From: Patescibacteria group bacterium
GTDB lineage: Bacteria; Patescibacteriota; JABMPQ01; JAQVVF01
Length of the DNA: 35,866 nt
NCBI GenBank assembly: GCA_028699085.1
Contig: JAQVVF010000010.1
Coordinates: forward strand, 1 to 35,866
Direction of reading: 5' to 3'
In this document: positions 11,205 to 20,515 of the stretch, piece after piece
Position numbering within the stretch: position 1 is the first letter of the stretch
How the letters are laid out: each line of letters begins with the position of its first letter
Notes under the pieces: model-generated
Database searches by the model: none
Told to the model about the DNA's origin: nothing
Seen by the model: the letters and a program-made list of their open reading frames with translations, nothing else
Program-made: the position numbers and the translations under genes

Positions 11205-11771
11205 ATGTATATAATTATCGCCTTATCTTTAATTATCCTCGCTATAACAACAGCAATAGCAATAATAACAATCATCTCATTGCTAATTTTTGGTTACGTT
11301 AAAGTTCCTTATGTCAAAACACCAGAAAAAGGTCTGAACAAAATGTTTGAACTAGCTAAAATCAAGCCTAATGAAAAAGTTTATGATTTGGGTTGTGGCA
11401 ATGGTCAATTTGTTTTTAAAGCAGAAAAAGATTTTCAGGCAAAAGCATCAGGATTTGAGTTATCTCCTTACCCATATCTTTTAGCTAAAACAAGGCAATT
11501 TTTGAAAGGCTACAAATCCAAAATATATTTTAAAAATTTCTTAAATCAAGACCTATCAGATGCTGATGTAATCTTCTGTTTTTTAATGCCAGGCGCCTGC
11601 AAAAAATTAAGCCTAAAACTTGACCATGAATTGACATCAAAAACTAGAATTATTTCTTATGGATTTGGATTATTGAATCTCAAAAATTTTGTTTTGGTAG
11701 AAAAATGCTATAATAAAAATACACCAATCTACTATTACGAAAATAACCAATTATCAATAACCAGAGAATAA
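11205..11771 (+). CDS. Membrane-anchored class I SAM-dependent methyltransferase
   Basis: N-terminal TM helix; VYDLGCGNGQFVFKAEK motif I, ASGFELSPYP. Confidence 0.75.
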   Translation: MYIIIALSLIILAITTAIAIITIISLLIFGYVKVPYVKTPEKGLNKMFELAKIKPNEKVYDLGCGNGQFVFKAEKDFQAKASGFELSPYPYLLAKTRQFLKGYKSKIYFKNFLNQDLSDADVIFCFLMPGACKKLSLKLDHELTSKTRIISYGFGLLNLKNFVLVEKCYNKNTPIYYYENNQLSITRE

Positions 11772-11852
11772 CCAAAAATCAATAATTAAAAGTTTTTTTA
11801 AAATTTGGTTATTGAATTTTGATTATTCTTTGATTATTGGTTATTGATTATT
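11742..11852. repeat. AACCAAT-word imperfect palindrome; left arm overlaps methyltransferase 3' end
   Basis: Arms 48 nt; 39/48 complementary by hand count. Confidence 0.8.
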
Positions 11853-11910
11853 AACTTTGTATTTATTAACTTTTATGTTAATATAAATTTAACTTAAATT
11901 ATTTATTTTT

Positions 11911-12792
11911 ATGTCTAAAATTACTCAAGCAATTATTCCAGCAGCAGGAATGGGAACTAGATTTTTACCAGCAACAAAATCAATGCCAAAGGAAATGTTG
12001 CCAATCATAGATCGTCCAATTATTCATTATGTAGTCGAAGAATGTGTTAAATCAGGAATTACTGAAATTATTCTAGTTACTGGTGCAAATAAAAGAAGCA
12101 TTGAAGATTATTTTGATAATAATTATGAATTAGAAGAACATCTCAAAAAAGCAGGAAAAGAAAAAGAGTTAAAAGAGATTCAGGATATCGCCAAGATGGC
12201 AGATTTTGTTTATATCCGCCAGAAAGGTCCTTATGGCAATGGCACTCCAGTTTTGTGTGCAGAGCCAGCCTTGAATGACGAGCCATTTATCGTGACTTGG
12301 GGCGATGAATTTATTTATTCCAATCCTCCAAGGATCAAACAAATGATTGATGTTTATGAAAAATACGGCAAGCCAGTCATTTCCGCTGTCAAAATAGAAG
12401 ATAAAAAATTATTATCTAAATATGGCATTGCTGATGTCGAGCCTGTTTCAGATAATGTTTACAAAATTAAAAGCATAGTAGAAAAACCAGAGCCAGACAA
12501 GGCTCCATCAAACCTAGCTACACATGGTGCGTATCTTTTGCCACCTCGAATTATCGAAATTCTAAAAAAACAAAAAACTGGCAAGGGTGGTGAATTATGG
12601 CTTACTGATGCCATAAAAACACTAATGCAAGAGGAAGAAGTCTATGCTGTCGAAATAAAAAATGGCAAATATTATGATACTGGCAACAAATTAGAGTACT
12701 TAAAAACTTGTATTGATTTTGGCATGAAGCATCCAGAAATGGGCAAAGAGCTTTGTGAGTACATGAAAAAAGCATGCGAAAATATAAAGTAA
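11911..12792 (+). CDS. galU: UTP--glucose-1-phosphate uridylyltransferase
   Basis: QAIIPAAGMGTRFLPATKSMPKEMLPIIDRPIIHYVVEE, VTWGDEFI, SIVEKPEPDKAPSNLATHGAYLLPP. Confidence 0.95.
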   Translation: MSKITQAIIPAAGMGTRFLPATKSMPKEMLPIIDRPIIHYVVEECVKSGITEIILVTGANKRSIEDYFDNNYELEEHLKKAGKEKELKEIQDIAKMADFVYIRQKGPYGNGTPVLCAEPALNDEPFIVTWGDEFIYSNPPRIKQMIDVYEKYGKPVISAVKIEDKKLLSKYGIADVEPVSDNVYKIKSIVEKPEPDKAPSNLATHGAYLLPPRIIEILKKQKTGKGGELWLTDAIKTLMQEEEVYAVEIKNGKYYDTGNKLEYLKTCIDFGMKHPEMGKELCEYMKKACENIK

Positions 12793-12908
12793 TTTCCAAT
12801 TACCAATTTCCAATTTTCAATCAATTATCAATTTTCCAATATCCAATGATGTTAAGTTTGATAATTGTTTATTGAAAATTGATTGTAAATTGATCATTGA
12901 GAATTGAA
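12793..12908. repeat. CAATTTTC-word imperfect palindrome
   Basis: caatttccaattttcaatcaattatcaattttccaa versus ttgataattgtttattgaaaattgattgtaaattg. Confidence 0.65.
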
Positions 12909-12918
12909 AACTAAAAAA

Positions 12919-14220
12919 ATGTTTAAAACAAAAAAACAATCAATTTTTACAGCCGTTTTATTAAGTTTAGCAATTCTTTTAGTTTTTGCCGGTTTTGGTT
13001 GTAAGAAAAAGCCAACTGCCAATGAAACAGAGCCTATTAACATTAATTTTTGGTCTGTTTTTGATGACAAAGAGGTTTATGATCCAATTATTACTGCTTA
13101 CAAAACTGTTAAACCAAACGTTAACATTGTTTACAAAAAATTAACATATGAAGAATACGAAAAAGCAGTTGTTGAAGGTTTAGCAGCAGGGCAAGGTCCA
13201 GATATTTGGTCAATTCACAATACTTGGCTTCCAAGACATCAAAGTAAACTAGCAGCAATGCCTGATTCTATTATGACTTCTGCAATGTATAATGATACTT
13301 TTGTCGAAGTTGCCAGTTCTGATTTTGTTGTTGATGACAAAATATATGGAATTCCCATGAGCGTAGACACTTTAGCGCTTTATTACAACAAAGATTTATT
13401 GAATACCGAAGGAATAGTTACAGCTCCAGAAGATTGGGAAGCATTTAAGGATGCAGTTAAAAGACTGACAAAAACAGATATTTCCGATAATATTTTACAA
13501 TCAGGTGCTGCAATTGGCACAGCAAAAAATATTAATCGCGCAGTTGATATTTTATATTTGTTAATGTTGCAAAATGGAACACAAATGGTTAATTCCCAAT
13601 TTACTCAAGCAACATTTAATTTGCCAGATCAAAATGATCCAAAATATTTTCCAGGCACAGCAGCAATGACTTTTTATACTGATTTTGCAAATTCCAAAAA
13701 AGAAATTTATTCCTGGAATTTAAATATGCCATATTCAATCGATGCTTTTATCGAAGAGAAGACAGCTATGATGTTTAATTATTCTTACCAAAGAAGTTAT
13801 CTGAAAATAAAAGCTCCAAATTTAAATTATGGCGTTTCTCCTGCCCCTCAAATTTTAGGCGCGCAAAAAGCTGTTAATTATGCAAATTATTGGGCAAATG
13901 TTGTTTCACAAGCCTCACAAAATCAAAACGAAGCTTGGGATTTTGTTAATTTTATGTCTAGCAAGGAAAATGATGATGCTTACTGCAAAAAAACAGATCG
14001 TCCAGCTTCAAGAATTGATGTTCTCCAGACTCAACTAGATGATCCAAACCTAAAAACATTCGCTAAACAAGCTTTAACAGCAAAATCTTGGTATCAAACA
14101 AATCCAGCTGAAACTGAAGTATTATTCAATAATGCTATTGATGCCATTGTCAGTCAGCAAACAACATCTAGTGATGAAATAAATACTTTAGCACAACAAG
14201 TAACTAGTTTAATGAGATGA
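12919..14220 (+). CDS. Extracellular solute-binding protein family 1 lipoprotein
   Basis: Lipobox VFAGFGC; NINFWSVFDDKE...AGQGPDIWSIHNTWLP; VDTLALYYNKDLLNTEGI; ATG 12919 preferred over TTG 12904. Confidence 0.85.
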   Translation: MFKTKKQSIFTAVLLSLAILLVFAGFGCKKKPTANETEPININFWSVFDDKEVYDPIITAYKTVKPNVNIVYKKLTYEEYEKAVVEGLAAGQGPDIWSIHNTWLPRHQSKLAAMPDSIMTSAMYNDTFVEVASSDFVVDDKIYGIPMSVDTLALYYNKDLLNTEGIVTAPEDWEAFKDAVKRLTKTDISDNILQSGAAIGTAKNINRAVDILYLLMLQNGTQMVNSQFTQATFNLPDQNDPKYFPGTAAMTFYTDFANSKKEIYSWNLNMPYSIDAFIEEKTAMMFNYSYQRSYLKIKAPNLNYGVSPAPQILGAQKAVNYANYWANVVSQASQNQNEAWDFVNFMSSKENDDAYCKKTDRPASRIDVLQTQLDDPNLKTFAKQALTAKSWYQTNPAETEVLFNNAIDAIVSQQTTSSDEINTLAQQVTSLMR

Positions 14221-15455
14221 AAAAAATAATCTTATTTGCATTTTTATTTATTTTTTTTGTACCAAGCTTAGTTTTTGCTGCTGATGGCCGAATTGGTGGT
14301 AGATGTGAGAATGATAAAGATTGTGTACGTGAACAAAATGATCTTAAGTGTAATTTAGCTATCAAAAAATGCGCTCAAACTGGTAAATGGGTGACCAAAC
14401 AAGGTTCTCCATGTCTGGAAGATGATAATTGTGAATTATATTTTGATAATAAAGAAAGAACTTTTTGTAGCCACGTAACTTGGCGTTGTGACGAAAATAA
14501 ATATAAAGAAGACGGAACAGCTTGTTCTCGTGATCGAGAGTGCAATCCAGATTTTTTTTGCAAAGTCGAAAAAGATCAAAAAGTTGGAAAATGCGCTGAG
14601 AAAGGTGAAGCAGAAGAACATGACCTCTGTACTAATTCAGGAGAATGTGACTCAGGATTAGAATGCTATAAAGGCGCATGTTTGTATTTAAAAGATGGTA
14701 ATGGAACACAAGAACTAGGTGATGAATGTAAATTCAGCAAAGAATGTGCTCCTAATTCTTATTTGTATTGTGTAATTCCGGCAGGATCAGAAACTGGTGA
14801 GTGTACCTACCAGAAAGATATCAATGATCCTTGCACAAGCCAGGATGAATGCAAAAATGTTTTTGCTTGTGTTAATGTTTCAGGCAAAGCTGTAACAAGT
14901 GGAGAAAGTGGCACATGTAAAGAAGCACAGAAAGAATCAGCTGGTTGCAGCGATAGTAAGCCATGCAACAATCCATTGATTTGTAAAAAAAATAATGAAT
15001 CAGATGCAGAAGGCACTTGCCAGAAACCTGATGCTGATCCTCTAACGGAGGAGCAAAAAGCTGAACAACAAAAATTCAGTAGTACTCTCGATTATCAAAT
15101 GAATAATTATTGTAATGCCGAAACGACACCAGGACTATTCACAAAAGGCGTCTCTAATGAATGTTTTAATTGTGGCAATTGCGGATCGCGTGATATAATG
15201 GTAGTAATTGCAAACGTAATCAACGGTACATTACAAATGACAGGATTATTTGCCGTATTTGCTAGCATAGTCTCTGGTTTTATGTATATTATTTCTCGTG
15301 GCAATGAAGAAAAAACTGGCAAAGCAAAAGCTGCTCTTACAGCTTCAATAGTTGGATTAATAATAATTTTTACTGGTTGGATTTTGATTAATACGATAAT
15401 GACCGTCCTAGGTTATAATTGCGGTAGTTGGTTTGCGCCAAATTTTACATGCTAA
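14217..15455 (+). CDS. Secreted Cys-rich protein with C-terminal T4SS-pilin-like two-TM domain
   Basis: Signal peptide; repeated C...eC...l.C....g.C modules; C-terminal SGFMYIISRGNEEKTGKAKAALTASIVGLIIIFTGWIL; ATGA overlap with upstream gene. Confidence 0.7.
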   Translation: MKKIILFAFLFIFFVPSLVFAADGRIGGRCENDKDCVREQNDLKCNLAIKKCAQTGKWVTKQGSPCLEDDNCELYFDNKERTFCSHVTWRCDENKYKEDGTACSRDRECNPDFFCKVEKDQKVGKCAEKGEAEEHDLCTNSGECDSGLECYKGACLYLKDGNGTQELGDECKFSKECAPNSYLYCVIPAGSETGECTYQKDINDPCTSQDECKNVFACVNVSGKAVTSGESGTCKEAQKESAGCSDSKPCNNPLICKKNNESDAEGTCQKPDADPLTEEQKAEQQKFSSTLDYQMNNYCNAETTPGLFTKGVSNECFNCGNCGSRDIMVVIANVINGTLQMTGLFAVFASIVSGFMYIISRGNEEKTGKAKAALTASIVGLIIIFTGWILINTIMTVLGYNCGSWFAPNFTC

Positions 15456-15467
15456 TTTCAAAAACAA

Positions 15468-16406
15468 ATGTCCAAAAATTTAATTAAATTATCAAGCTTA
15501 TTCTGCGGTATTTTTGCTGTACTGTTTATTTTATTTTTTAGTACTAGTGTTTTTGCTCAATTTCCTCCTACTACTCCAACTCCAACTTTTTTTACACATA
15601 CTTGTTTTTGCTTTGATCCAAATCCAACGCCAGGTAATATAAGTTTTAGACAGGAAGATCTGCCAACTGCAAATCCAAATGCAGAGCAATTTTGCACTGA
15701 TTATTGCACTGAGAAAAAATGGGAATTTATCGGTTATCAAAAAAGTGATGAAGATGCCGTGATTCTAGAAGAAAAATATAAGCAACTATATTTGCAACAG
15801 TTGCCGGAAGAGCCAGAAACAGATACTAAAGCAGATTTTAGTGACTGTTTTTGTTCTGATGGCAATTCTTATCCAGTTGATGACTGTAAAGATAATATAT
15901 CTAGCAAATGCACGGCACTTTGCACAGATTCAGGCTCAACATTTGAAAGTTGCGATGAAGCATCTGCTCAAACACAACAGTCGACAGATCAAACCGGCAC
16001 AAGTCAAACAGCACCAGGCTGTGAATGTACAAATGGATTCAAAGATAGCAGTATTACAGATTCAGCTGGTTGTACTGCAAAATGTGAAGGAAAGGGCGGA
16101 GTTAAATCCTTTACACCTCCACAAAAAAAAGACACTCAAATCCCAGGTACAAGTATTAGCAATCCAATTAGTGTCAGCACTCCAGCCGAATTAATCAAAA
16201 AAATAATCAACTATGTTTTAGGTATTGTTGGCGCAGTAGCAGTTTTGATAATTATTTATTCTGGCTTTGTCTATATGACTTCACGTGGCAATGAAAAGCA
16301 AATCGAATCAGCCAAAAATTCTCTTACTTATGCCATCATTGGTCTAGTTGTTATTTTTGCCTCAATCATAATCGTTAATGCTGTCATATCTGCAATCGGT
16401 GGCTAG
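15468..16406 (+). CDS. Cys-containing secreted protein with C-terminal T4SS-pilin-like domain
   Basis: Signal peptide; YSGFVYMTSRGNEKQIESAKNSLTYAIIGLVVIFASIIIVNAV. Confidence 0.75.
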   Translation: MSKNLIKLSSLFCGIFAVLFILFFSTSVFAQFPPTTPTPTFFTHTCFCFDPNPTPGNISFRQEDLPTANPNAEQFCTDYCTEKKWEFIGYQKSDEDAVILEEKYKQLYLQQLPEEPETDTKADFSDCFCSDGNSYPVDDCKDNISSKCTALCTDSGSTFESCDEASAQTQQSTDQTGTSQTAPGCECTNGFKDSSITDSAGCTAKCEGKGGVKSFTPPQKKDTQIPGTSISNPISVSTPAELIKKIINYVLGIVGAVAVLIIIYSGFVYMTSRGNEKQIESAKNSLTYAIIGLVVIFASIIIVNAVISAIGG

Positions 16407-16555
16407 AATTTTCAATTTCTAATTTCTAATTTTTATTAAATTTTTAATAAATTAATTTTCAAACGCCATCCGGCGACATTTGGGTTTAAAAATTAAGTAA
16501 TTAGATATTTAATAGAAATTAGAAATTTAAAATTAGAAATTTTTATTGTAAAATT
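16406..16555. repeat. TTTCTAATTT-word imperfect palindrome
   Basis: atttctaatttctaatttttattaaatttttaataaattaattttcaaac versus gtttaaaaattaagtaattagatatttaatagaaattagaaattt. Confidence 0.75.
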
Positions 16556-16557
16556 TT

Positions 16558-16983
16558 ATGAAAAAGCTCTCAATTATTATTGCAGCATTGTTTACAAGCT
16601 TAATTGCCCTTCAAACAGTTTTAGCAAAATGGGGTCTTGAAAATTTAGAAGATACTGGCCTTCCACTGGATACGCCAGGTGCTTTTATTGCTCGAATTGT
16701 TAGTTATGCTTTAGGATTTATTGGCATTATCTTAATTGTGATGATAATATACGGCGGATTTTTGTATATGACTGGGGGTGGAAATGAAAAGCAAACAGAA
16801 ACAGCCAAGAGTGTCTTAACTTATGCAATAATTGGCGTTGTTGTAATTTTTGCAGCATATATAATCGCTCGTGTCGTAATTTCTGCTTTAACATCTGGAT
16901 CTGCGCCAGCTCCAACCACAGAAAGCCAAACCACCCCGCCAGCTACAACATTGCCAACAACACCTCCTACGACAACTCCTTAG
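16558..16983 (+). CDS. T4SS-pilin-like membrane protein
   Basis: Signal peptide; IIYGGFLYMTGGGNEKQTETAKSVLTYAIIGVVVIFAAYI; Pro/Thr-rich tail. Confidence 0.8.
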   Translation: MKKLSIIIAALFTSLIALQTVLAKWGLENLEDTGLPLDTPGAFIARIVSYALGFIGIILIVMIIYGGFLYMTGGGNEKQTETAKSVLTYAIIGVVVIFAAYIIARVVISALTSGSAPAPTTESQTTPPATTLPTTPPTTTP

Positions 16984-16991
16984 CTAACAGT

Positions 16992-17714
16992 ATGTTCAAG
17001 AAAATAATTTTTATTTTTCTAATTATTTTGGCTTTAGGTAGCTTCTATCCTGATTTTGCATCTGCTCAATATGGATTAGAAGAAGGCCAGAAAATTCAAG
17101 GATTATCTCAAAGCTCTCCAGAAATATTTGTTGGCACTATTATAAAAACAATTTTATTAGTTATTGGTATAATTTTGATTGTTCTGATAATTTATGGCGG
17201 ATTTACCTATGCTACAGCTTTAGGCAATGAACAAAAAATTGAAACAGGTAAAAAAATATTACTTTACGCAATAATCGGAATTATTATCATTTCTTTGGCT
17301 TATGGAATTACAACTTTAATTATTAATGCTGTATTTCCAGAAGACAAGATGACCAAAAGTCAAACGCAAGATAAAACACAGGGTCTAGAGCAAACGCTTG
17401 ATGATCTTCATGGCACAAATATTACTACTAATCCTTTAGACACAGAAGCTTGTAAACAAGAAGGCGAAAAATGTCTTTTTTCACCTGAAGCATCAGTTGA
17501 TGATGGAACGTTACAAATTCAAGGCACTGCGCCAGTTAATATTTGTTGTAGCGGTTTAGATTGCAATATCAGCACTCAAACTTGTATCAAAAAATGTGCA
17601 AATAATGGCGAAAGTTATGTTAAAGAGACTTTAGTCAAAAGAGAATATCTACCATGCTGTCCAGGATTAAGAAGAAACCAAGATAATCAGACTTGTGAAA
17701 AACCACAGCTTTAA
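16992..17714 (+). CDS. T4SS-pilin-like membrane protein with Cys-rich C-terminal extension
   Basis: Signal peptide; IIYGGFTYATALGNEQKIETGKKILLYAIIGIIIISLAY; C-terminal CKQEGEKC...CCSGLDC...CCPGLRR. Confidence 0.8.
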   Translation: MFKKIIFIFLIILALGSFYPDFASAQYGLEEGQKIQGLSQSSPEIFVGTIIKTILLVIGIILIVLIIYGGFTYATALGNEQKIETGKKILLYAIIGIIIISLAYGITTLIINAVFPEDKMTKSQTQDKTQGLEQTLDDLHGTNITTNPLDTEACKQEGEKCLFSPEASVDDGTLQIQGTAPVNICCSGLDCNISTQTCIKKCANNGESYVKETLVKREYLPCCPGLRRNQDNQTCEKPQL

Positions 17715-17724
17715 ATTATAAAAA

Positions 17725-18132
17725 ATGAATATCATTTCAAAAATAAAAATTATTTTAGCCTGCATTCTTTTACTCTTAAGTTTTAGCGCAGTTTTGCCAT
17801 CATCAATTCAGGCTCAAGAGACGCCAGAAATTAATCAACAGATGGAAGAATTTGGTGAGGCAACTCCAGTTTCTACTACTGATCTACCGACTTTCGTTGG
17901 TCGAATTATCAGATGGGTACTGTTTATTATTGGAATCATTCTAATTGTTGTAATTATTTATGGTGGATTGACTTATGCAACTGCTGCTGGAAGTCAGGAA
18001 AAAACAGATAGCGCCAAAAAAGTTCTTGTTTATGCTATAATAGGGGTGATTATTATTGCATTGGCCTATGTTTTAACTGATTTTATTATTAATGCTTTAT
18101 TTGAATCTGGGATTAATTACAAGAAAAAGTAA
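17725..18132 (+). CDS. T4SS-pilin-like membrane protein
   Basis: Signal peptide; IIYGGLTYATAAGSQEKTDSAKKVLVYAIIGVIIIALAYVLTDFIINALF. Confidence 0.82.
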   Translation: MNIISKIKIILACILLLLSFSAVLPSSIQAQETPEINQQMEEFGEATPVSTTDLPTFVGRIIRWVLFIIGIILIVVIIYGGLTYATAAGSQEKTDSAKKVLVYAIIGVIIIALAYVLTDFIINALFESGINYKKK

Positions 18133-18177
18133 TTTTTCATTTATCATTTTTAATTAAATTGAAAGGGGGTGAGAGAA

Positions 18178-18561
18178 TTGACAAAATTTTTTGCAGTATT
18201 AGGAATTTGTGTAATTTTATGCTTATCCATAACTCCAGTTTTGGCTGCACCAGCAAGATCAACAGGTGACACAGGACCACAAAATGCATTAGAGAATCTT
18301 CGTAATGAAGCCAATTATACCACCACTGATTTGATAACATTTATTGGTAGAATCATTAAATGGGTCTTGGGAATTATTGGTGTAATTATGATTGCTTTGT
18401 TTGTTTATGGCGGTGTTACATATGCAACTTCAGCTGGTTCTGAAGAAAAAATCGAGAATGGTAAGAAAATTATGGTTTACACAATTATCGGTGTTGTCAT
18501 AATTGCCTTAGCTTATGTTTTGACAGACTTTATTATTCAGGCATTATTCCCAACATTCTAA
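18178..18561 (+). CDS. T4SS-pilin-like membrane protein
   Basis: SD aaaggggg before TTG 18178; FVYGGVTYATSAGSEEKIENGKKIMVYTIIGVVIIALAYVLTDFIIQALF. Confidence 0.82.
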   Translation: MTKFFAVLGICVILCLSITPVLAAPARSTGDTGPQNALENLRNEANYTTTDLITFIGRIIKWVLGIIGVIMIALFVYGGVTYATSAGSEEKIENGKKIMVYTIIGVVIIALAYVLTDFIIQALFPTF

Positions 18562-18587
18562 AGCATAATAAAAATATATTTTTATTT

Positions 18588-18624
18588 AAAACAGGCCGCT
18601 ATTGCTTTAGCGAGCCTGTTTTTA
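18588..18624 (+). terminator. Terminator at end of the pilin-like cluster
   Basis: acaggccgct...agcgagcctgttttta. Confidence 0.75.
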
Positions 18625-18652
18625 TTATGGTAAAATAACAGTACAAATTACT

Positions 18653-18771
18653 AATTTCTAATTTTCAATTTTTATTCAATTTCTAATAAACTAATTTCAA
18701 AATCTAAGCGAGATAAAAGAGGTTTGAAAATTATTCATTAAGAATTTAATAAAAATTATAAATTAGAAATT
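18653..18771. repeat. TTTCTAATTT-word imperfect palindrome
   Basis: Arms about 49 nt, 40/49 complementary by hand count. Confidence 0.8.
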
Positions 18772-18786
18772 TAAAATTGTTAAGCA

Positions 18787-20424
18787 ATGTTTAAAAAACA
18801 ATCTATAATTTTAATTTTGGCGATAATAATCTACATAGCATTTTTTACAACGTTATGTCTTTTAAAATACAGTAATTTTTTATATCAAGGTCTAGATTTG
18901 AGTATCATCAACCAAGTCTTTCATAATTTAGCCAACTTCAATTCATTTAGTTCTGCGATACAAAATCAAAGCTATCTAGGCGATCATTTTTCGCCAATCA
19001 TTATTTTATTATTGCCATTTTATTATTTTTTTCAAAGTCCAAAAACATTATTAATTCTACAGACCATAATTTTAAGTTTAGGTGCAATTCCAGTCTATTT
19101 AATTGCTAAAGAAAAACTACGAAACAAAAATTTAGCTTTAATAATCAGCATAATTTTTCTATGCAATCCAGCTCTTCACAGTATTAATTTATATGAATTC
19201 AGTTTTTTATCTTTTGCAGTTTTTCTATTGCTAATTACATATTACTTTTTCCAAAAAAAGATGTTTAGGTGTTTTATTTTTTTAGTGTTTCTGTGTTTGC
19301 TAGTTCGCGAAGATTTATCGCTAATCATGTTTATGTTTGGGATCTATGCTTTACTAAAAAAACGTTCTTTAAAATGGGTTTTACCACCTATAATTATTAG
19401 TATTATCTATTTTTTGTTAAGTCTTAAAATTATCAGTTATTTTAATGTTGATCATGTTTACAAATTTTTAATTCATTATTCTTGGCTAGGGAATAGCATA
19501 ATAAATTTAATTGCCAATTTTTTCTTAAAATTGCCGCAAGTATTATTGCATTTTCTAAATCTAGAAAATCTAATTTTTATTTTATATTTGCTAATTCCTG
19601 TTTTCTTCTTGCCAATTTTTGGAAAGAAAACTTTAATTTTTTTTGTTCCAATCTTACTGCAGTTTGGCTTGGCAAATTCTGGTTTTAAAGGCATTTTTTT
19701 TACTCATTATTTAGCATTATTTATTCCATTCATTTTTATTGCCACAATTTATGGCCTTTCTCGAATATTATCCCTAATACGACTAATGCCATCTCGAATT
19801 CAATCATCCAAGACGTCTCAAAAAATTACACCTGGAAAAAAGGAATATATTTTTATTATATTTTTATTAATCTTCATAACAATTGCAAGCAACATTGGTT
19901 TCAGTCCTTCGTACAATTTATCAAAAAAATTAATTAATCTAGATCAGCAAGAAAGCAAAAATAAACAAAGCTTAATCAATGAAATTCCGAAATGCCAATG
20001 TTCCAAAAACTATATTTTAGCTACTAATGATTTTTTGCCAGCATTATCAAATAACGAAAATTTATATGCAACATTTTATTTAATCAAAGGAAAAAAACAA
20101 TATTCAGATCAAGACTATAATATTCCAAAACTAAATTATGCTTTAATAAATTACGAACAATTTTACAAAAGCTGTCAAAATCAAGAGCAATTATCGAATA
20201 ATAAAAAAATCTGCAAGCAAGGAATAAAGAGACTTAAAAAAGTATTAGTTGAAAATAAATTAAAGCCCAAAATAGTAATTGATAATAATATTTTTTATAG
20301 CAATAATTATCAACTGAATAATTCTTTGCAAAAAGAAGAATCAGATATTATCATTAATTTAAGCAAAAATAAATACGAGATAATGCTTGATGAATCATCA
20401 TTAGAAAAAGCAGTGTCATTCTGA
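18787..20424 (+). CDS. DUF2079-like polytopic membrane protein
   Basis: YQGLDLSIINQVFHNLANFNSFSS...YLGDHFSPIIILLLPFYYFFQSPKTLLILQTIILSLGAIPVYLIAKEKL; many TM helices. Confidence 0.75.
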   Translation: MFKKQSIILILAIIIYIAFFTTLCLLKYSNFLYQGLDLSIINQVFHNLANFNSFSSAIQNQSYLGDHFSPIIILLLPFYYFFQSPKTLLILQTIILSLGAIPVYLIAKEKLRNKNLALIISIIFLCNPALHSINLYEFSFLSFAVFLLLITYYFFQKKMFRCFIFLVFLCLLVREDLSLIMFMFGIYALLKKRSLKWVLPPIIISIIYFLLSLKIISYFNVDHVYKFLIHYSWLGNSIINLIANFFLKLPQVLLHFLNLENLIFILYLLIPVFFLPIFGKKTLIFFVPILLQFGLANSGFKGIFFTHYLALFIPFIFIATIYGLSRILSLIRLMPSRIQSSKTSQKITPGKKEYIFIIFLLIFITIASNIGFSPSYNLSKKLINLDQQESKNKQSLINEIPKCQCSKNYILATNDFLPALSNNENLYATFYLIKGKKQYSDQDYNIPKLNYALINYEQFYKSCQNQEQLSNNKKICKQGIKRLKKVLVENKLKPKIVIDNNIFYSNNYQLNNSLQKEESDIIINLSKNKYEIMLDESSLEKAVSF

Positions 20425-20507
20425 GCCGAAGCGAAGAATCCCATTGGTTCTTGATTCGCGGGATCCTTCGCACGCCTGCCTGCTGGCAGGCAGGCTCAGG
20501 ATGACAA
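20414..20507. repeat. Dispersed inverted-terminal repeat element, copy 1
   Basis: tgtcattctgagccgaagcgaagaatccc...gggatccttcgcacgcctgcctgctggcaggcaggctcaggatgaca; near-identical copy at 25893. Confidence 0.85.
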
Positions 20508-20515
20508 CAAAATTT

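Noticed and set aside
20444-20515. ORF-track N-terminus MVLDSRDPSHACLLAGRLRMTTKF of the 20516 gene
   Set aside because: Encoded mainly by the dispersed repeat; start at 20516 (or 20501) is more likely.
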